Source: Schlesneria sp. (GTDB lineage: Bacteria; Planctomycetota; Planctomycetia; Planctomycetales; Planctomycetaceae). Taken from it: DNA of 64,000 nt. The position numbers were made by a program, and so were the translations under genes. The stretch covers positions 62,001 to 126,000 of the forward strand of contig JAQGHU010000063.1 of NCBI GenBank assembly GCA_028291515.1. Reading direction: 5' to 3'. Positions 26,099 through 35,863 of the stretch are shown here, piece after piece; position 1 is the first letter of the stretch, and each line of letters begins with the position of its first letter. The notes beneath the pieces are model-generated. The model searched no databases and was not told the origin of the DNA. It was given only the letters and a program-made list of their open reading frames with translations.

Positions 26099-27644
26099 CA
26101 ATCGTGTTCGGCACGATGTCTGCGATTCAGATTGTTAGGGTGATTTCGGGTGCAATTGCTTGGTCTTGGTCTGTATTTGGCCGGCGTCGGTATGATCGCG
26201 TTGAGTATTGAAGTGTGCTGCCGAGTCGAATTTCATTCCGAATGTCAGCCGGACTCAGCAGGGACGTGCGGGGGCGTGGACCTGAGCGGTTTTACGTGTG
26301 TCGATGTCGTGTCAGGGCTCGTGGAACGCGCTAACGGTGGCGGGCTTCACGCGCTTTGCGGAGTTCTTCCGAGGCCCGGTGTTTGGCGAGTGCTGCGAGG
26401 AGTTCTGCTTCGGTGGACCACCCTTGCAGGTGCAGGCAGATCAAGTCGAGGCAGACTTTGCCGACGTTCCCTCCAGTGGCTTGAGCCAACAGTAAACAGG
26501 CAATCAGGGCGCAATAAATCTGAATCGCAATCCCTTCGGAACGATTGCTCAACAACCGCTGGCAACCGAGGACATGCTTCAAAAACCGAAAGAACAGTTC
26601 AATTGACCAGCGGAGTTCGTAGATCGCCGCGATGACTTCGGCCGGTACGTCCAGCAGATTGGTCAGGAGAATTACCTGATCAGACGACGTTCGATCCGAG
26701 CGTTGTCGTCCTCGATCGCGTTTGAGGAGCACGATCCGCCGTACGGAATGCTGCACACCGCGGGTGTGTTGGGACGCTGCCAGCCGTCCGACTTCGTCGG
26801 AGATCACACGGGCCGCTTGTGCTTCGAGTGAAAGAGAACGAATCTCAAGGATCTCCAGTGGACGTTCCTGCACGCGCATCACGTAATCCGACTGGGCGGC
26901 CACGATGTCGTTCAGCAGCGCGTATCGTTCATATCCTCGGTCGCAAATGTACACGCACCCCGATTCCAGAGTTTGGGCCAACACCTGGCGTTCATCTCCC
27001 TCACTTCGCACCTGATCTCGAGTCACCGTCGCCTTCGCCGGAATTCCGGCCAGCGGCCGGAACTGTAAATGGATTTTCCACTTTCCTTGACCGCGTCCCT
27101 TCCCCGCCATCGAGACGATCTGAGGCAAAGCCCGCAGCGAACTCCCATCGACGGCGACCAGTCGCTGTGCCAACTCTAGAGGAATACTGTCGGGAATCGT
27201 TCGGCCTGGGCCGGGGCCAGGGTGGGTCTGGGGGAGTTCCGCGATCAGTTCCTGAATCATCGGTTCCAATAAGGCGGGATCAAACACACGCACCGATTCA
27301 GAGAGTGAGCCCAAGGCCACTCGTTCTCCGTCCCCCAGCAACTTCTGGACACGCTTGTACTCCGAAGCCCCCTGCAACCTGCGCAGCGACTGCAGGGCTG
27401 GATTAAAGAAGCTCAACAACACCAGTCCGGCATAGTGCGAATACAGGAATGTCCGATTCGAAGCGGTATCGCACTCGGTCCCCACTTCACGCAGTCGCTC
27501 AAACATCACCTGAGCACGCTTCAGAAATCGACCACCTTCCAGCGTCTCCACCACCAGTTCCGACTCGTCCATCTCTGTCCCTCCTGGAAAGGGACATTTT
27601 GGTTCATCATATGCCTGGCGCAAAAAGCGTGCCGAACACGATTG
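26099..27644. mobile_element. IS4-type insertion sequence, 1,546 bp
   Basis: A 17-bp perfect terminal inverted repeat, CAATCGTGTTCGGCACG, is at 26099-26115 and, in reverse complement, at 27628-27644. Similarity continues inward (TGCG at matching offset). The transposase gene lies between the ends. No target-site duplication is visible (left flank CTATTCG, right flank TGTGTCA), so the copy may be old, recombined, or slightly longer than marked. Confidence 0.85.
26331..27572 (-). CDS. IS4-family DDE transposase
   Basis: A 413-residue transposase that appears intact. The catalytic acidic residues lie in LVAVDGSSLRAL and YICDRGYERYALL, and the IS4 signature Y-(2)-R-(3)-E-(6)-K is present in YELRWSIELFFRFLKHVLG. 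The start at 27572 (MDESELVVETLEGG) has AGGAGGGA six bases upstream; a longer frame to 27623 is unlikely. It lies within 17-bp inverted repeats, with 230 noncoding bases on the stop side. Confidence 0.93.
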   Translation of the reverse strand: MDESELVVETLEGGRFLKRAQVMFERLREVGTECDTASNRTFLYSHYAGLVLLSFFNPALQSLRRLQGASEYKRVQKLLGDGERVALGSLSESVRVFDPALLEPMIQELIAELPQTHPGPGPGRTIPDSIPLELAQRLVAVDGSSLRALPQIVSMAGKGRGQGKWKIHLQFRPLAGIPAKATVTRDQVRSEGDERQVLAQTLESGCVYICDRGYERYALLNDIVAAQSDYVMRVQERPLEILEIRSLSLEAQAARVISDEVGRLAASQHTRGVQHSVRRIVLLKRDRGRQRSDRTSSDQVILLTNLLDVPAEVIAAIYELRWSIELFFRFLKHVLGCQRLLSNRSEGIAIQIYCALIACLLLAQATGGNVGKVCLDLICLHLQGWSTEAELLAALAKHRASEELRKAREARHR

Positions 27645-28035
27645 TGTGTCACCCAGCCGGAGGTTGTGTCATGCAGCCAGACAGGCGCGCGGCGACATAT
27701 GGCTCAATTTGCGAGGGTTACACCACGAAGGACACGAACGGGTCAGAGAACGGAACGCGGAATTCCATCTTCGTGCTCTTCGTGTCCTTCGTGGTAACTC
27801 TCTATCCTCTTCCCCGCCGAGGGAGGTTGTGTCATGCGGCCCAATGCGATTCTATCACACAGGATCGCCTTGAAGACTGCGTACTGTGTACTCCGCACTG
27901 AGTACTCTGCACTGAAGTACTACCCCTCACTCCAGTCCTACACCCTCAGCCGCCTAGTTGTGTCATGCATCGGCGGAAACCTCGTCTCTCGTCCTCCAAT
28001 TTAAAATTTGCATTTCGCAATTTGCAATGTCCGTT
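27641..28035. repeat. Nested short-repeat region beside the IS
   Basis: Noncoding. The word TGTGTCAtGCnGCC occurs at about 27641, 27667, 27829 and 27959 (the last imperfect). Between the second and third copies TTACACCACGAAGGACACGA (about 27718) is inverted as TCGTGTCCTTCGTGGTAA (about 27786-27803). Between the third and fourth is a short-period repeat of GTACT and GCACTGA words. After the fourth is an AATTTGCAATTTGCAA-type palindrome (28000-28030). The remaining bases to 28171 hold the leader of the next gene and nothing else I recognise. Confidence 0.7.
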
Positions 28036-28171
28036 CATACCAGGCGTCACCATCCTCGACCGTGTCAGTTGCGAGCCGGTTGCATCAGTTGATACAAGCC
28101 GCCACACTTGGCAGATTCGTTGAGATCGATAATCCACACCTGAATGACATCGAAACCACGGAGCGATCCGC

Positions 28172-29452
28172 ATGTCCGAGCAACTGGCGTCCCAGCTTTG
28201 TGATGAATTGACCAAGCTGGTCTTGATCGATCCTCACACTCATATCAATCCCCATTCGCCAGCCTCGAAAACGCTGGCAGATATCATGGGATACCACTAC
28301 TACACGGAACTGGCTCATTCGGCCGGCATGCCGAAATCGTACATCGAAGAACCGGGACTGGATCCGCGTACGAAAGTGGGGCGGTTGGTGGAGTCACTCT
28401 CCAACTTGGACAACACGATCCAGGTCAGCTGGCTGGTCGAGTTGTGCCGCAAATTCTTCGGCTTCAACGACGACCGGATTACCCCCTCAAACTGGGAAAC
28501 GCTGTACGACACAGCGGCGGCGAAGATGGCCGAGCCCGATTGGGAAGACCAGTGCTTGCGACAGTCAGGGATCGAACGAGTGTTCCTCACGAATGACTTT
28601 GACGACCCTCTGGAGGGATTCGACACTCAGAAATACATTCCCTGCCTGCGAACCGATGATTTGGTGTTTCATCTCGGCAAGCCCGAGGTGCGTGCTCGTT
28701 TGGCGAAAGCGACGGGAATCGACTTTGTCGGTGGAACAACCCTACGACGCGCGATCGGCAAGTTGTTCGAGCATTTTTCGGCGAAAGGTGTCCGAGCCTG
28801 CGCGATCTCGCTGCCTCCGTCATTCGCTCCTGTCGCGGTGACCGCCAACGAGGCCGATGCCGCACTCAAACTGTTACTGAAGGGCGAATCCCTCAGCTCT
28901 GACGACGCGACAACGGTCAGTCGTTTTGTGTTCTGGACGTTGACCGAGTACTGCGTCGAGTACAAATTGCCGTTTGACCTGATGATCGGAGTCAACCGCC
29001 GCGTCTATCCTGATGGGGTCTTCCAAGGTCAGGATTTGTTCGATCAGCGAGTCTCTCTGATTCAGTACCAGGCACTCTTTAATGCATTCCCGCAGGTGAA
29101 ATTCCCGATTTCGGTGCTCGCCCAAATCAGCAACCAGGAATTGGTCAGCTACAGTTGGATCTTCCCGAATGTCTATACCAACGCTCACTGGTGGTATTCG
29201 AACATCCCTGCCTACATCGAAATCGACACCAAGGCACGATTGCAGGCCGTTCCACGCAACAAGCAGGTAGGCTACTACAGCGATATGTACAAGCTGGAGT
29301 TCGCCTGGCCCAAATTCAGCATGTATCGGCAATGCCTGGCGCGTGTTTTGGCCCAGGATTTTGTAGTCGCGCGGCGGTGGAGCGAGGAGCAGGCCCTCTC
29401 CTTCGGCCGCCAGGTGCTGCGAGGGAACGTGGAGACGATCTTTGGAGTGTAA
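28172..29452 (+). CDS. Uronate isomerase-like amidohydrolase
   Basis: A 426-residue TIM-barrel protein of the amidohydrolase superfamily. LVLIDPHTHINPHSP supplies the first metal-binding HxH; WWYSNIPAYIEIDTKARLQA and VGYYSDMYKLEFAWPKF near the C-terminus resemble glucuronate/uronate isomerase. UxaC interconverts glucuronate with fructuronate in hexuronate breakdown. The protein is shorter than E. coli UxaC (about 470), so specificity is uncertain. GGAG lies nine bases before the ATG. Mannonate dehydratase, a later step of the same pathway, is encoded 26 kb away at 54399. Confidence 0.75.
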   Translation: MSEQLASQLCDELTKLVLIDPHTHINPHSPASKTLADIMGYHYYTELAHSAGMPKSYIEEPGLDPRTKVGRLVESLSNLDNTIQVSWLVELCRKFFGFNDDRITPSNWETLYDTAAAKMAEPDWEDQCLRQSGIERVFLTNDFDDPLEGFDTQKYIPCLRTDDLVFHLGKPEVRARLAKATGIDFVGGTTLRRAIGKLFEHFSAKGVRACAISLPPSFAPVAVTANEADAALKLLLKGESLSSDDATTVSRFVFWTLTEYCVEYKLPFDLMIGVNRRVYPDGVFQGQDLFDQRVSLIQYQALFNAFPQVKFPISVLAQISNQELVSYSWIFPNVYTNAHWWYSNIPAYIEIDTKARLQAVPRNKQVGYYSDMYKLEFAWPKFSMYRQCLARVLAQDFVVARRWSEEQALSFGRQVLRGNVETIFGV

Positions 29453-29642
29453 CCAGCCCTCCTCATTGGCCAATTAATGGCATGGAATCGGTTAACCGCA
29501 GTTTGCCACCTTGCAGATCGATGGTAAGTTCAATTTCGATTCGTATTTAAGTGGTGGGCCGCGTCCTTTCATCATCGAGCGCAGATTCATAGAATCTAAG
29601 CTCGATCCGGCAGCGTAACTTGGGGATTTCGGGACATCGACA

Positions 29643-31346
29643 ATGGCAAAGATCGTCTTGTTGCAAGAAGGTCAGGCGATTCCGTTTGATTTGGCAGGGG
29701 TCGAAACCGTCATCGGGCGACATCCCGAATGCACGTTCCAGATCAACTCCAACATGGTGTCACGCAAGCACGCCAAAGTGACGAAAAGCGGCGAAACTTT
29801 CGTCGTTGAAGATCTGGGAAGCGGCAATGGAACCTTCGTCAATGGAAAGAAAATCGAAGGGCCCACGACCCTGATTCATGACGACCGAATCAAGCTTGGT
29901 CCGATCCTGCTTCGCTTTGAATGGCCGGAAACAGCATTAGCGGTGCCGCCGACAGCTCGGCCACAACCAGCGCCGGAGACCACCGCTGAACCAGCCAAGA
30001 CGGCATTCAACGTCGATCTGAGCGAAGGTGACGAAGATACCTCGACGATCATGGGGACGTTGGATCGGTCGACCGGTTTCGGAAAGCTGGAAGTCAATCC
30101 GGAAGCCAAACTCAAGGGCGTTCTCGAAATCAGCCGAGCCCTGGTGGGGACTGCCGATCTGAACGCACTGCTGCCGAAGATTCTCGACACCCTGTTCAAC
30201 ATCTTCCCGCACGCCGATCGCGGGTGCATTCTGTTTAACGACCCAGTAACCGGCAAAATGGTGCCGAAGGCGATGAAACATCGCCGGGCTGGTGACGACG
30301 AAACCGTCAAACTCAGCCGCACGATTCTGAAGACGGTGCTTGAGGAGAAAACAGGGATCTTGTCGGCCGATGCGGCCAACGATTCCCGCTTCCAAGCCAG
30401 CGAATCCATTTCGAATCTGACCATCCGGTCGATGATGTGCGTCCCGCTGCTGAGCCTGTCGGGCGAGCCCATGGGCGTGATCAACATCGACACGCAAAAT
30501 GCGTTCAATCAATTCCGCACCGAAGATCTGGACTTGTTGATGGCTGTCGCCGGTCAGGCAGCGATGTCCTACGAGCAGGCCAATCTGCTGATCACAGCCA
30601 TGGAGAAGCAGAAGCAGGACAAGGAAATGAACATCGCGATGGGTGTTCAGCGGTCGCTGCTTCCAGAGGAACTTCCCAAGCCGGACGGGTGGGAAATCTA
30701 CGCGTCCTACGACACCGCGCAGGCCGTGGGGGGTGACTACTACGACGCATTCATGCTCGAAGACGGCAAGCACGTCTGTCTCGCCTTCGGCGACGTCGCA
30801 GGGAAGGGCGTTCCCGCGTCATTGGTGATGTCGCGAATTGCGACCGTCGTCACGAATGTGATGACCTTCGTCACCGATGTCCAGGAAGCGATTCTCCGCA
30901 TCAATCATCAGATGTGTACTCGCGCCGTCGAAGGTCGATTCGTGACCTTCGTTCTGCTGGTGATCAATCTCGAAACGGGCGAAATGAAGATCGCCAACGC
31001 CGGTCACATGCCTGTGATGATTCGCAAGACGGATGGAACCATTCAGGAATATGGCGAGGAAGCCGTCGGCGTGCCGATCGGCGTCATCGATGAATACCCT
31101 TACGATGTCCTGATGCGGCCCATTGAGAAGGGCGAAACCTGCGTGATCTATACAGACGGTGTCAGTGAGGCCATGAATCACGCCAGCGATCTGTACGGTG
31201 TGGATCGCTTGCGCGAACTCATGCGGGCCAGTACAGGTGGTCATGCCGAAGACCTTGGCAAAACCATCCTGGCTGACGTGCGCAAGTTCGCCAATGGCCG
31301 TCCACAGAACGACGACATCACCATCATGGTCTTCGGACGGAAATAA
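29643..31346 (+). CDS. FHA-GAF-SpoIIE (PP2C) signalling phosphatase
   Basis: A 567-residue cytoplasmic protein. Residues about 20-80 form an FHA phosphothreonine-binding domain ([23 protein letters not shown] ... [13 protein letters not shown]). A GAF domain spans about 160-305 ([40 protein letters not shown]). A SpoIIE/PP2C serine phosphatase spans about 330-566, with metal-binding Asp in [38 protein letters not shown] and [10 protein letters not shown]. The combination suggests phosphorylation-responsive dephosphorylation of an anti-sigma-antagonist-type partner; no such partner lies nearby. Confidence 0.92.
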   Translation: MAKIVLLQEGQAIPFDLAGVETVIGRHPECTFQINSNMVSRKHAKVTKSGETFVVEDLGSGNGTFVNGKKIEGPTTLIHDDRIKLGPILLRFEWPETALAVPPTARPQPAPETTAEPAKTAFNVDLSEGDEDTSTIMGTLDRSTGFGKLEVNPEAKLKGVLEISRALVGTADLNALLPKILDTLFNIFPHADRGCILFNDPVTGKMVPKAMKHRRAGDDETVKLSRTILKTVLEEKTGILSADAANDSRFQASESISNLTIRSMMCVPLLSLSGEPMGVINIDTQNAFNQFRTEDLDLLMAVAGQAAMSYEQANLLITAMEKQKQDKEMNIAMGVQRSLLPEELPKPDGWEIYASYDTAQAVGGDYYDAFMLEDGKHVCLAFGDVAGKGVPASLVMSRIATVVTNVMTFVTDVQEAILRINHQMCTRAVEGRFVTFVLLVINLETGEMKIANAGHMPVMIRKTDGTIQEYGEEAVGVPIGVIDEYPYDVLMRPIEKGETCVIYTDGVSEAMNHASDLYGVDRLRELMRASTGGHAEDLGKTILADVRKFANGRPQNDDITIMVFGRK

Positions 31347-31377
31347 CGTCGGATCGTTCGGACTGCAGGTCGCAAAC

Positions 31378-32628
31378 TTATCTTGCCTGAGTCGTATGGA
31401 TTGGCAACGAAACCACTCTTGATTGCGGCACCGTGATCATCTGACCGCGAGAAAAGACCGCACCGCTCCACCGAGTCGTCGCCATACCGAGATGATTCAA
31501 GATGGCTCGAGCCAGCAATCCCACCGAGATCAACTGCCCCAGTGGGGCTGTCAGGGACCAGAGGAATCGGCCGCCGACGGCGCGAAAGATCAACGCCATA
31601 TAGATCTGCTGCAGGACGATCGCGGTCGCCGCGGCAGTCAGAGTTCCGTTCCATGCACTGACGACAGTGCCATTCCAACTGGCGACTGCAAGCCATGCGA
31701 ACAACGCCCACGTCGGAATGATCGAGCAGAGAATCAATCTGGTCACGGACAGAACCAGCGCTTTTCGGGGCAGGGCACCATAGAAAATACGGGACCAGCC
31801 GTGCCACGAGTCGCGAACGCTGTCGTACATGCAGGTCCGGTAGATGCCGTCATTTTGCAGGACGATAAGCTTCAGGCCGCTCGACTTCGCGGCTCGCGCC
31901 ATGGCAATATCTTCGCTGATCTGGGCTCGGAAACGGCACCAGCCGCCCAACGAGTCATAGCCGTGACGCGAGATCATCAAGAACGCGCCATTGGCGTAGC
32001 TCGTCCGCAGCTTCGGGTTGTTGACCCTCGCCGGTTGAAACCAGACCATCATCACCGACGAGCAAACTGGGACAGTCATTTGCTCCCATACGGTGTTGAG
32101 CACGAAATGCGGTGTCAGCGACAACAGATCAGCGCCGCGCCGTTGTGCCTCCTGCACTGCCAGCGAAACCCCTGCCTCGGACTGGATCTCACAATCGGCA
32201 TCCACATAGAGCAGCCAGTCACCACTCGCCGATTGGCTGCCAACATGCATGGCGTGGGTCTTGCCGAACCAGCCTGATGGCAGATCCTCAATATGGATCA
32301 CCTGCAACTGGTCTGAGAACTCCAGTTCCAATTGATCGAGGATTTCGCCAGTCGCGTCCGTACTGCGATCATTGATCGCGATGATTTCGAGGTTGGGATA
32401 GTCCTGCCTCAACAATGATCGCAAACAAAGCTCGAAGCAGTCCTCTTCATTGCGACCAGCCACCAATACAGAGACGCGAGGCAGGCCACGTGGCAGAACC
32501 ACCTTGTCCGTGCCAGAGACAACCTGTCGTTGCCTCAATCCATTGATCGTCATGACCAAATAGACGGTCCAAAGTGCCACGACGCACCAGGATCCAATTT
32601 CCCAAAATGAGGCACTCAACATCAACAT
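31378..32628 (-). CDS. Family 2 glycosyltransferase with C-terminal membrane helices
   Basis: About 416 residues. An N-terminal membrane segment is followed by a GT-A domain: PRVSVLVAGRNEEDCFELCL, EIIAINDRSTDATGEIL, and the metal-binding DAD in YVDADCEIQS. SEDIAMARAAKSSG supplies the catalytic acidic residue. Several C-terminal transmembrane helices complete it. The overall form resembles HpnB-like and polysaccharide GT2 enzymes. The start at 32628 (MLMLSASFWEIGS) has GAGGG upstream; ATG at 32655 is an alternative. The sugar and acceptor are unknown. It converges on the SpoIIE phosphatase gene with 31 bases between. Confidence 0.8.
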   Translation of the reverse strand: MLMLSASFWEIGSWCVVALWTVYLVMTINGLRQRQVVSGTDKVVLPRGLPRVSVLVAGRNEEDCFELCLRSLLRQDYPNLEIIAINDRSTDATGEILDQLELEFSDQLQVIHIEDLPSGWFGKTHAMHVGSQSASGDWLLYVDADCEIQSEAGVSLAVQEAQRRGADLLSLTPHFVLNTVWEQMTVPVCSSVMMVWFQPARVNNPKLRTSYANGAFLMISRHGYDSLGGWCRFRAQISEDIAMARAAKSSGLKLIVLQNDGIYRTCMYDSVRDSWHGWSRIFYGALPRKALVLSVTRLILCSIIPTWALFAWLAVASWNGTVVSAWNGTLTAAATAIVLQQIYMALIFRAVGGRFLWSLTAPLGQLISVGLLARAILNHLGMATTRWSGAVFSRGQMITVPQSRVVSLPIHTTQAR

Positions 32629-32817
32629 CGGCGTAGCCCTCTGGGATTGGCCCATCGACAGGGGTTCACGGCGCGCATCGGTTGCGCAGAAATAAAGTCG
32701 TGGCAAGGCGACCGTTCCGTGATCGCCAAACGAGAGATTGCGACAGACCTCCGCCCGAGATTGGTGAGGCGGAAGTCTTCAAGATCGCAAATAGAGAGTT
32801 TTTAAGGAACTTGAGAG

Positions 32818-33156
32818 TTAGATGATGTCGATCGGTTGCTCGACAGGCAGGGCGTGTTCTGGCTTGGCGTATCCCAGGCCACGGACAACTTCCAGGACTT
32901 CGCTCCAGGTTGGGAACATCCGTCCGCTCGTTCGCTTGTATTCGTCCATGGCTTTCATGAATTCAATTTCATCGCCTGAATAATCGCGTTCGCACGTGGT
33001 GGGATCGATTAAACGACGGCGTTCTACTTGTCGACGGGGTGCTTTTCGGCGTTCTTCTGCGACAAACGGCACGTCTTTTTTCGGACGACGATCGCCACCA
33101 ATTCGTCGATTTTGAGCTCGTCTTTCTGCGACAGCGATCTTTTCCATGTCTTCCAT
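32818..33156 (-). CDS. Small conserved-type hypothetical protein, Arg-rich
   Basis: A 112-residue protein with GGAGG nine bases upstream of the ATG at 33156. The first 60 residues are rich in Arg/Lys and Glu (ERRAQNRRIGGDRRPKKDVP, RRKAPRRQVERRRLID). The second half contains FMKAMDEYKRTSGRMFPTWS and EVLEVVRGLGY, a pattern I associate with small planctomycete proteins of unknown function. Nucleic-acid binding is possible from the charge but not shown. Confidence 0.6.
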   Translation of the reverse strand: MEDMEKIAVAERRAQNRRIGGDRRPKKDVPFVAEERRKAPRRQVERRRLIDPTTCERDYSGDEIEFMKAMDEYKRTSGRMFPTWSEVLEVVRGLGYAKPEHALPVEQPIDII

Positions 33157-33377
33157 TGCAGCAAACCTCCATACGCGGACATCGAGGGGGGGCATTCCAT
33201 CGCGGGTGTGGGAGCCATCCATAGCACGATTATGACCGCTACTCTGAGGGTTGCGCGGAAAACGAAGACTGCGAGGACGTGATAAGAAAGAGAAACACTA
33301 ACGTCATCAAATCATACCGGTTGTATGGCTTGTGAGGGCCGCATCGACGCCAGCAGATTGATTGATGAGCCCGGGGC

Positions 33378-35114
33378 CTACTCAAGCCGATCCAGGGCGG
33401 CACCGAATACGACGCGCACACCTTGTTCATCAAACTTGGCAGCCAGGAAGGCGGCGTCAAAGAGTTTCGCGATCTCTTCGATTCGAGACAGATGTTTTTG
33501 AATCCGTTGCCGATCATTCGTCGAGTCAGCCGCCAAATGGCTGGCGATCCAGTCGCCACGCTTGGTGATGACATCACGCAACTGAACAAGGTCGATCCAG
33601 ATCAGTTGCGAAGCGCTGTGAAAGTATTGCTTTTCGTGAGCCGCCAGGCGAGATGTCTTGATAGCATCCTCCCCCTTCGAAGCACCGCGGGTCGCAATGG
33701 CTTGGTGTGATGAAGCCAGCACCAGTCGCTCTGACATCACCAGTGACGCAGGGGACCAATTCTTGATTCCGCTGATCCATCGCTCCATGCCGATTTTCGT
33801 CAATTGAGTTTCCACTAGAACCGGCCCAGCAGAAGCATTGCGCTGATGCGATAAGGCCGCACTCAACAATGTCATTCCAAACTGGATTGCTTGATCCAGA
33901 TTCCTGGAGAGCGAAGGATCTGCACTAATTGAGAAATCGCCAACCAAGTCCACGGGAGAGAGGTCCGTCGAGACTTCGGAAGCTGGAATCAGTGAAACCG
34001 TCCAGTCACGAAGAACTTGGGGCAAAATCTCTGTGAAGGGATCACGCCCTTGAAAAACGCTCCTCAAAACATTTCGTCCTCGATCAAAATCCTCAGATTT
34101 GGCATCGGCGGCGGAAGCCAGCCAGAGTTGTACCCACGGAGTGAGATCCATTCGGGATGAGATCGCGATGACCGAATTGGCGTTGATTCGCTTTGTCCAA
34201 TCGTCTCCATCATTGGTCGAATTGACGAACTGGCGCCAGGCGGTTGGCAGATCGACTCCAGACGTGTCCGCCGCCAAATCCACCACGACCGCATCATCAA
34301 GTCGTATCGCGGCAGACAAGGCGGTCACTCGGTTCACGATCTGCAAAATCCAGGCGGCATCTTTTGACTGCCGCAACCCTTCGTCAATCACTCGGTCCCA
34401 CTTGCGGATGTTCAGAAACAGAAACGCGACCGCATCCTGAGGTAGTTGAGATCGATTCGCCTTGTAGAGCGGCAATTCGCTGAGTAATCGCGTGACTTGT
34501 GCGGCCCCCGTTTGCTGTTGGCCTGCAGCACGAAATTCAATCACCTGCTGAATTCGATGCTCGTGATCGGAGAGTGCGATTGTGCGATCAAAGATCACGT
34601 AATAGACGATCTCGACCGAGTTCGCTGACTTGGCACGCCGAACATACGTCTGCCCTTGGAATTCCTTGGACATAGAGACCTGGCTCGGTTCGAGAGTCGC
34701 CCACGTCTGCAGGGCCTCTGCCAACGCGGCGGCATTGGCTGCCTGAGCAATCACGACCCCTTCCGGGGGCTTTCCCTCAGGCAAGTAGATCGCCAGGACC
34801 AATGATTCCGAACACGCCGCCAGTAGTTGCTCGGAGAGCGACTTCCCCGTGGTCCGACGAACATACTCTTCCAATAACGCCCACTTCTGGAAGCCGCCCC
34901 CGTCGAGAAATCGCCTTACAGGAGGAAACGCTTTGAGACGGGACGCCAAGCGTGAACTTTGAAACTTCGAAAAGGCCGCGTCAGGGTGCTGGACTTCAAC
35001 ACAGACCGCTGCTGCGTCACTGACAAGGTCAATCGGTGCCACCCCATTTGCGAGCACCTCAGCAACCCACATCAGTGGTAACAACACAGGCAATAGATAT
35101 CGAATGAAATTCAT
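33378..35114 (-). CDS. Secreted protein of the ECF sigma operon
   Basis: A 578-residue protein with a signal peptide (MNFIRYLLPVLLPLMWVAEV) and GGAG upstream of the ATG at 35114. Repeated alpha/beta segments such as PEGVVIAQAANAAALAEALQ and VAFLFLNIRKWDRVIDEGLR loosely resemble DUF3352-type proteins; I am not sure of that link. It lies 44 bases after the anti-sigma gene and is probably cotranscribed with it, so it may be a target or regulator of the sigma pathway. There are no catalytic motifs I recognise. Confidence 0.6.
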   Translation of the reverse strand: MNFIRYLLPVLLPLMWVAEVLANGVAPIDLVSDAAAVCVEVQHPDAAFSKFQSSRLASRLKAFPPVRRFLDGGGFQKWALLEEYVRRTTGKSLSEQLLAACSESLVLAIYLPEGKPPEGVVIAQAANAAALAEALQTWATLEPSQVSMSKEFQGQTYVRRAKSANSVEIVYYVIFDRTIALSDHEHRIQQVIEFRAAGQQQTGAAQVTRLLSELPLYKANRSQLPQDAVAFLFLNIRKWDRVIDEGLRQSKDAAWILQIVNRVTALSAAIRLDDAVVVDLAADTSGVDLPTAWRQFVNSTNDGDDWTKRINANSVIAISSRMDLTPWVQLWLASAADAKSEDFDRGRNVLRSVFQGRDPFTEILPQVLRDWTVSLIPASEVSTDLSPVDLVGDFSISADPSLSRNLDQAIQFGMTLLSAALSHQRNASAGPVLVETQLTKIGMERWISGIKNWSPASLVMSERLVLASSHQAIATRGASKGEDAIKTSRLAAHEKQYFHSASQLIWIDLVQLRDVITKRGDWIASHLAADSTNDRQRIQKHLSRIEEIAKLFDAAFLAAKFDEQGVRVVFGAALDRLE

Positions 35115-35158
35115 AAAGACTCCGCCACCAATTTCGACTCGAATCGTGAAGCCCTGGA

Positions 35159-35863
35159 TCAACCTCGTGGGACTTCTGGAGGGACGGTCGTCCACAAGAA
35201 GTCCATTGCTTGTGTGATCTGCGTGCCAATGGATCGCCCAATGGCCGTCACACCTCCAGATGTTTGCTGCTCATCGGGAACGGCAAGGTTCGAAGCGATG
35301 TTGGACATCCTCATATCTCCCCATGGAATCGCTGGCGAGGTGGGAATGACCACAGCCAACTCTCGAGCCGTCGCCGTCGTGTCTGCCGCCAATCCCTGAT
35401 ATTCCGTCCGCAGGTCATCGAACACCGCTGCCATCGATGAAGCGACTTCAGCGGGTGCATCAAGAGCGTGTTCAATGATTGGAGCGGGCCGATCGTGCTC
35501 TTTCCGAGCCAACGATCGATCGATCGATCCTGATCGAAGTGAAACGCCGATCCCCAGCACCGCCAACATGCAGGCGGCCACCGCGACGGGCACCCAACCT
35601 CTCCCCGAACGCACTTGCGAGGTCTGAAGTGTCGATGGCGACAATTGCTCATTCAGAAGTTGGCTCAAGACCGAGGCCGCCAATGAGGGTGGGGTCTCGA
35701 CGGGACGCCATCTCACGACCGCCACGTTCAACAATTGGTGATCACGATAGAGCGCGTGGCAAGCGTCACACGTGCCGACGTGAGCCGCGACCGATTCCGG
35801 CAGCGACTCACCGCGTGTCTCGACTAAGTGCTCGAGCTCTTTTTCAAATGCGGAACAGTTCAT
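35159..35863 (-). CDS. Anti-sigma factor with zinc-finger-like N-terminus
   Basis: A 234-residue protein starting at 35863 behind a strong GGAGGAGGG site. The N-terminal HVGTCDACHALYRDH is the HxxxCxxC zinc-binding anti-sigma motif. A transmembrane helix follows (WVPVAVAACMLAVLGIGVSL), then an extracytoplasmic domain. Its start overlaps the sigma gene's end by 20 bases, showing translational coupling. It should hold the ECF factor inactive at the membrane. Confidence 0.85.
   Translation of the reverse strand: MNCSAFEKELEHLVETRGESLPESVAAHVGTCDACHALYRDHQLLNVAVVRWRPVETPPSLAASVLSQLLNEQLSPSTLQTSQVRSGRGWVPVAVAACMLAVLGIGVSLRSGSIDRSLARKEHDRPAPIIEHALDAPAEVASSMAAVFDDLRTEYQGLAADTTATARELAVVIPTSPAIPWGDMRMSNIASNLAVPDEQQTSGGVTAIGRSIGTQITQAMDFLWTTVPPEVPRG

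Noticed and set aside
28085-28318. Small minus-strand open frame at the start of the uronate isomerase-like gene
   Set aside because: It overlaps the well-supported gene start and has no ribosome site.
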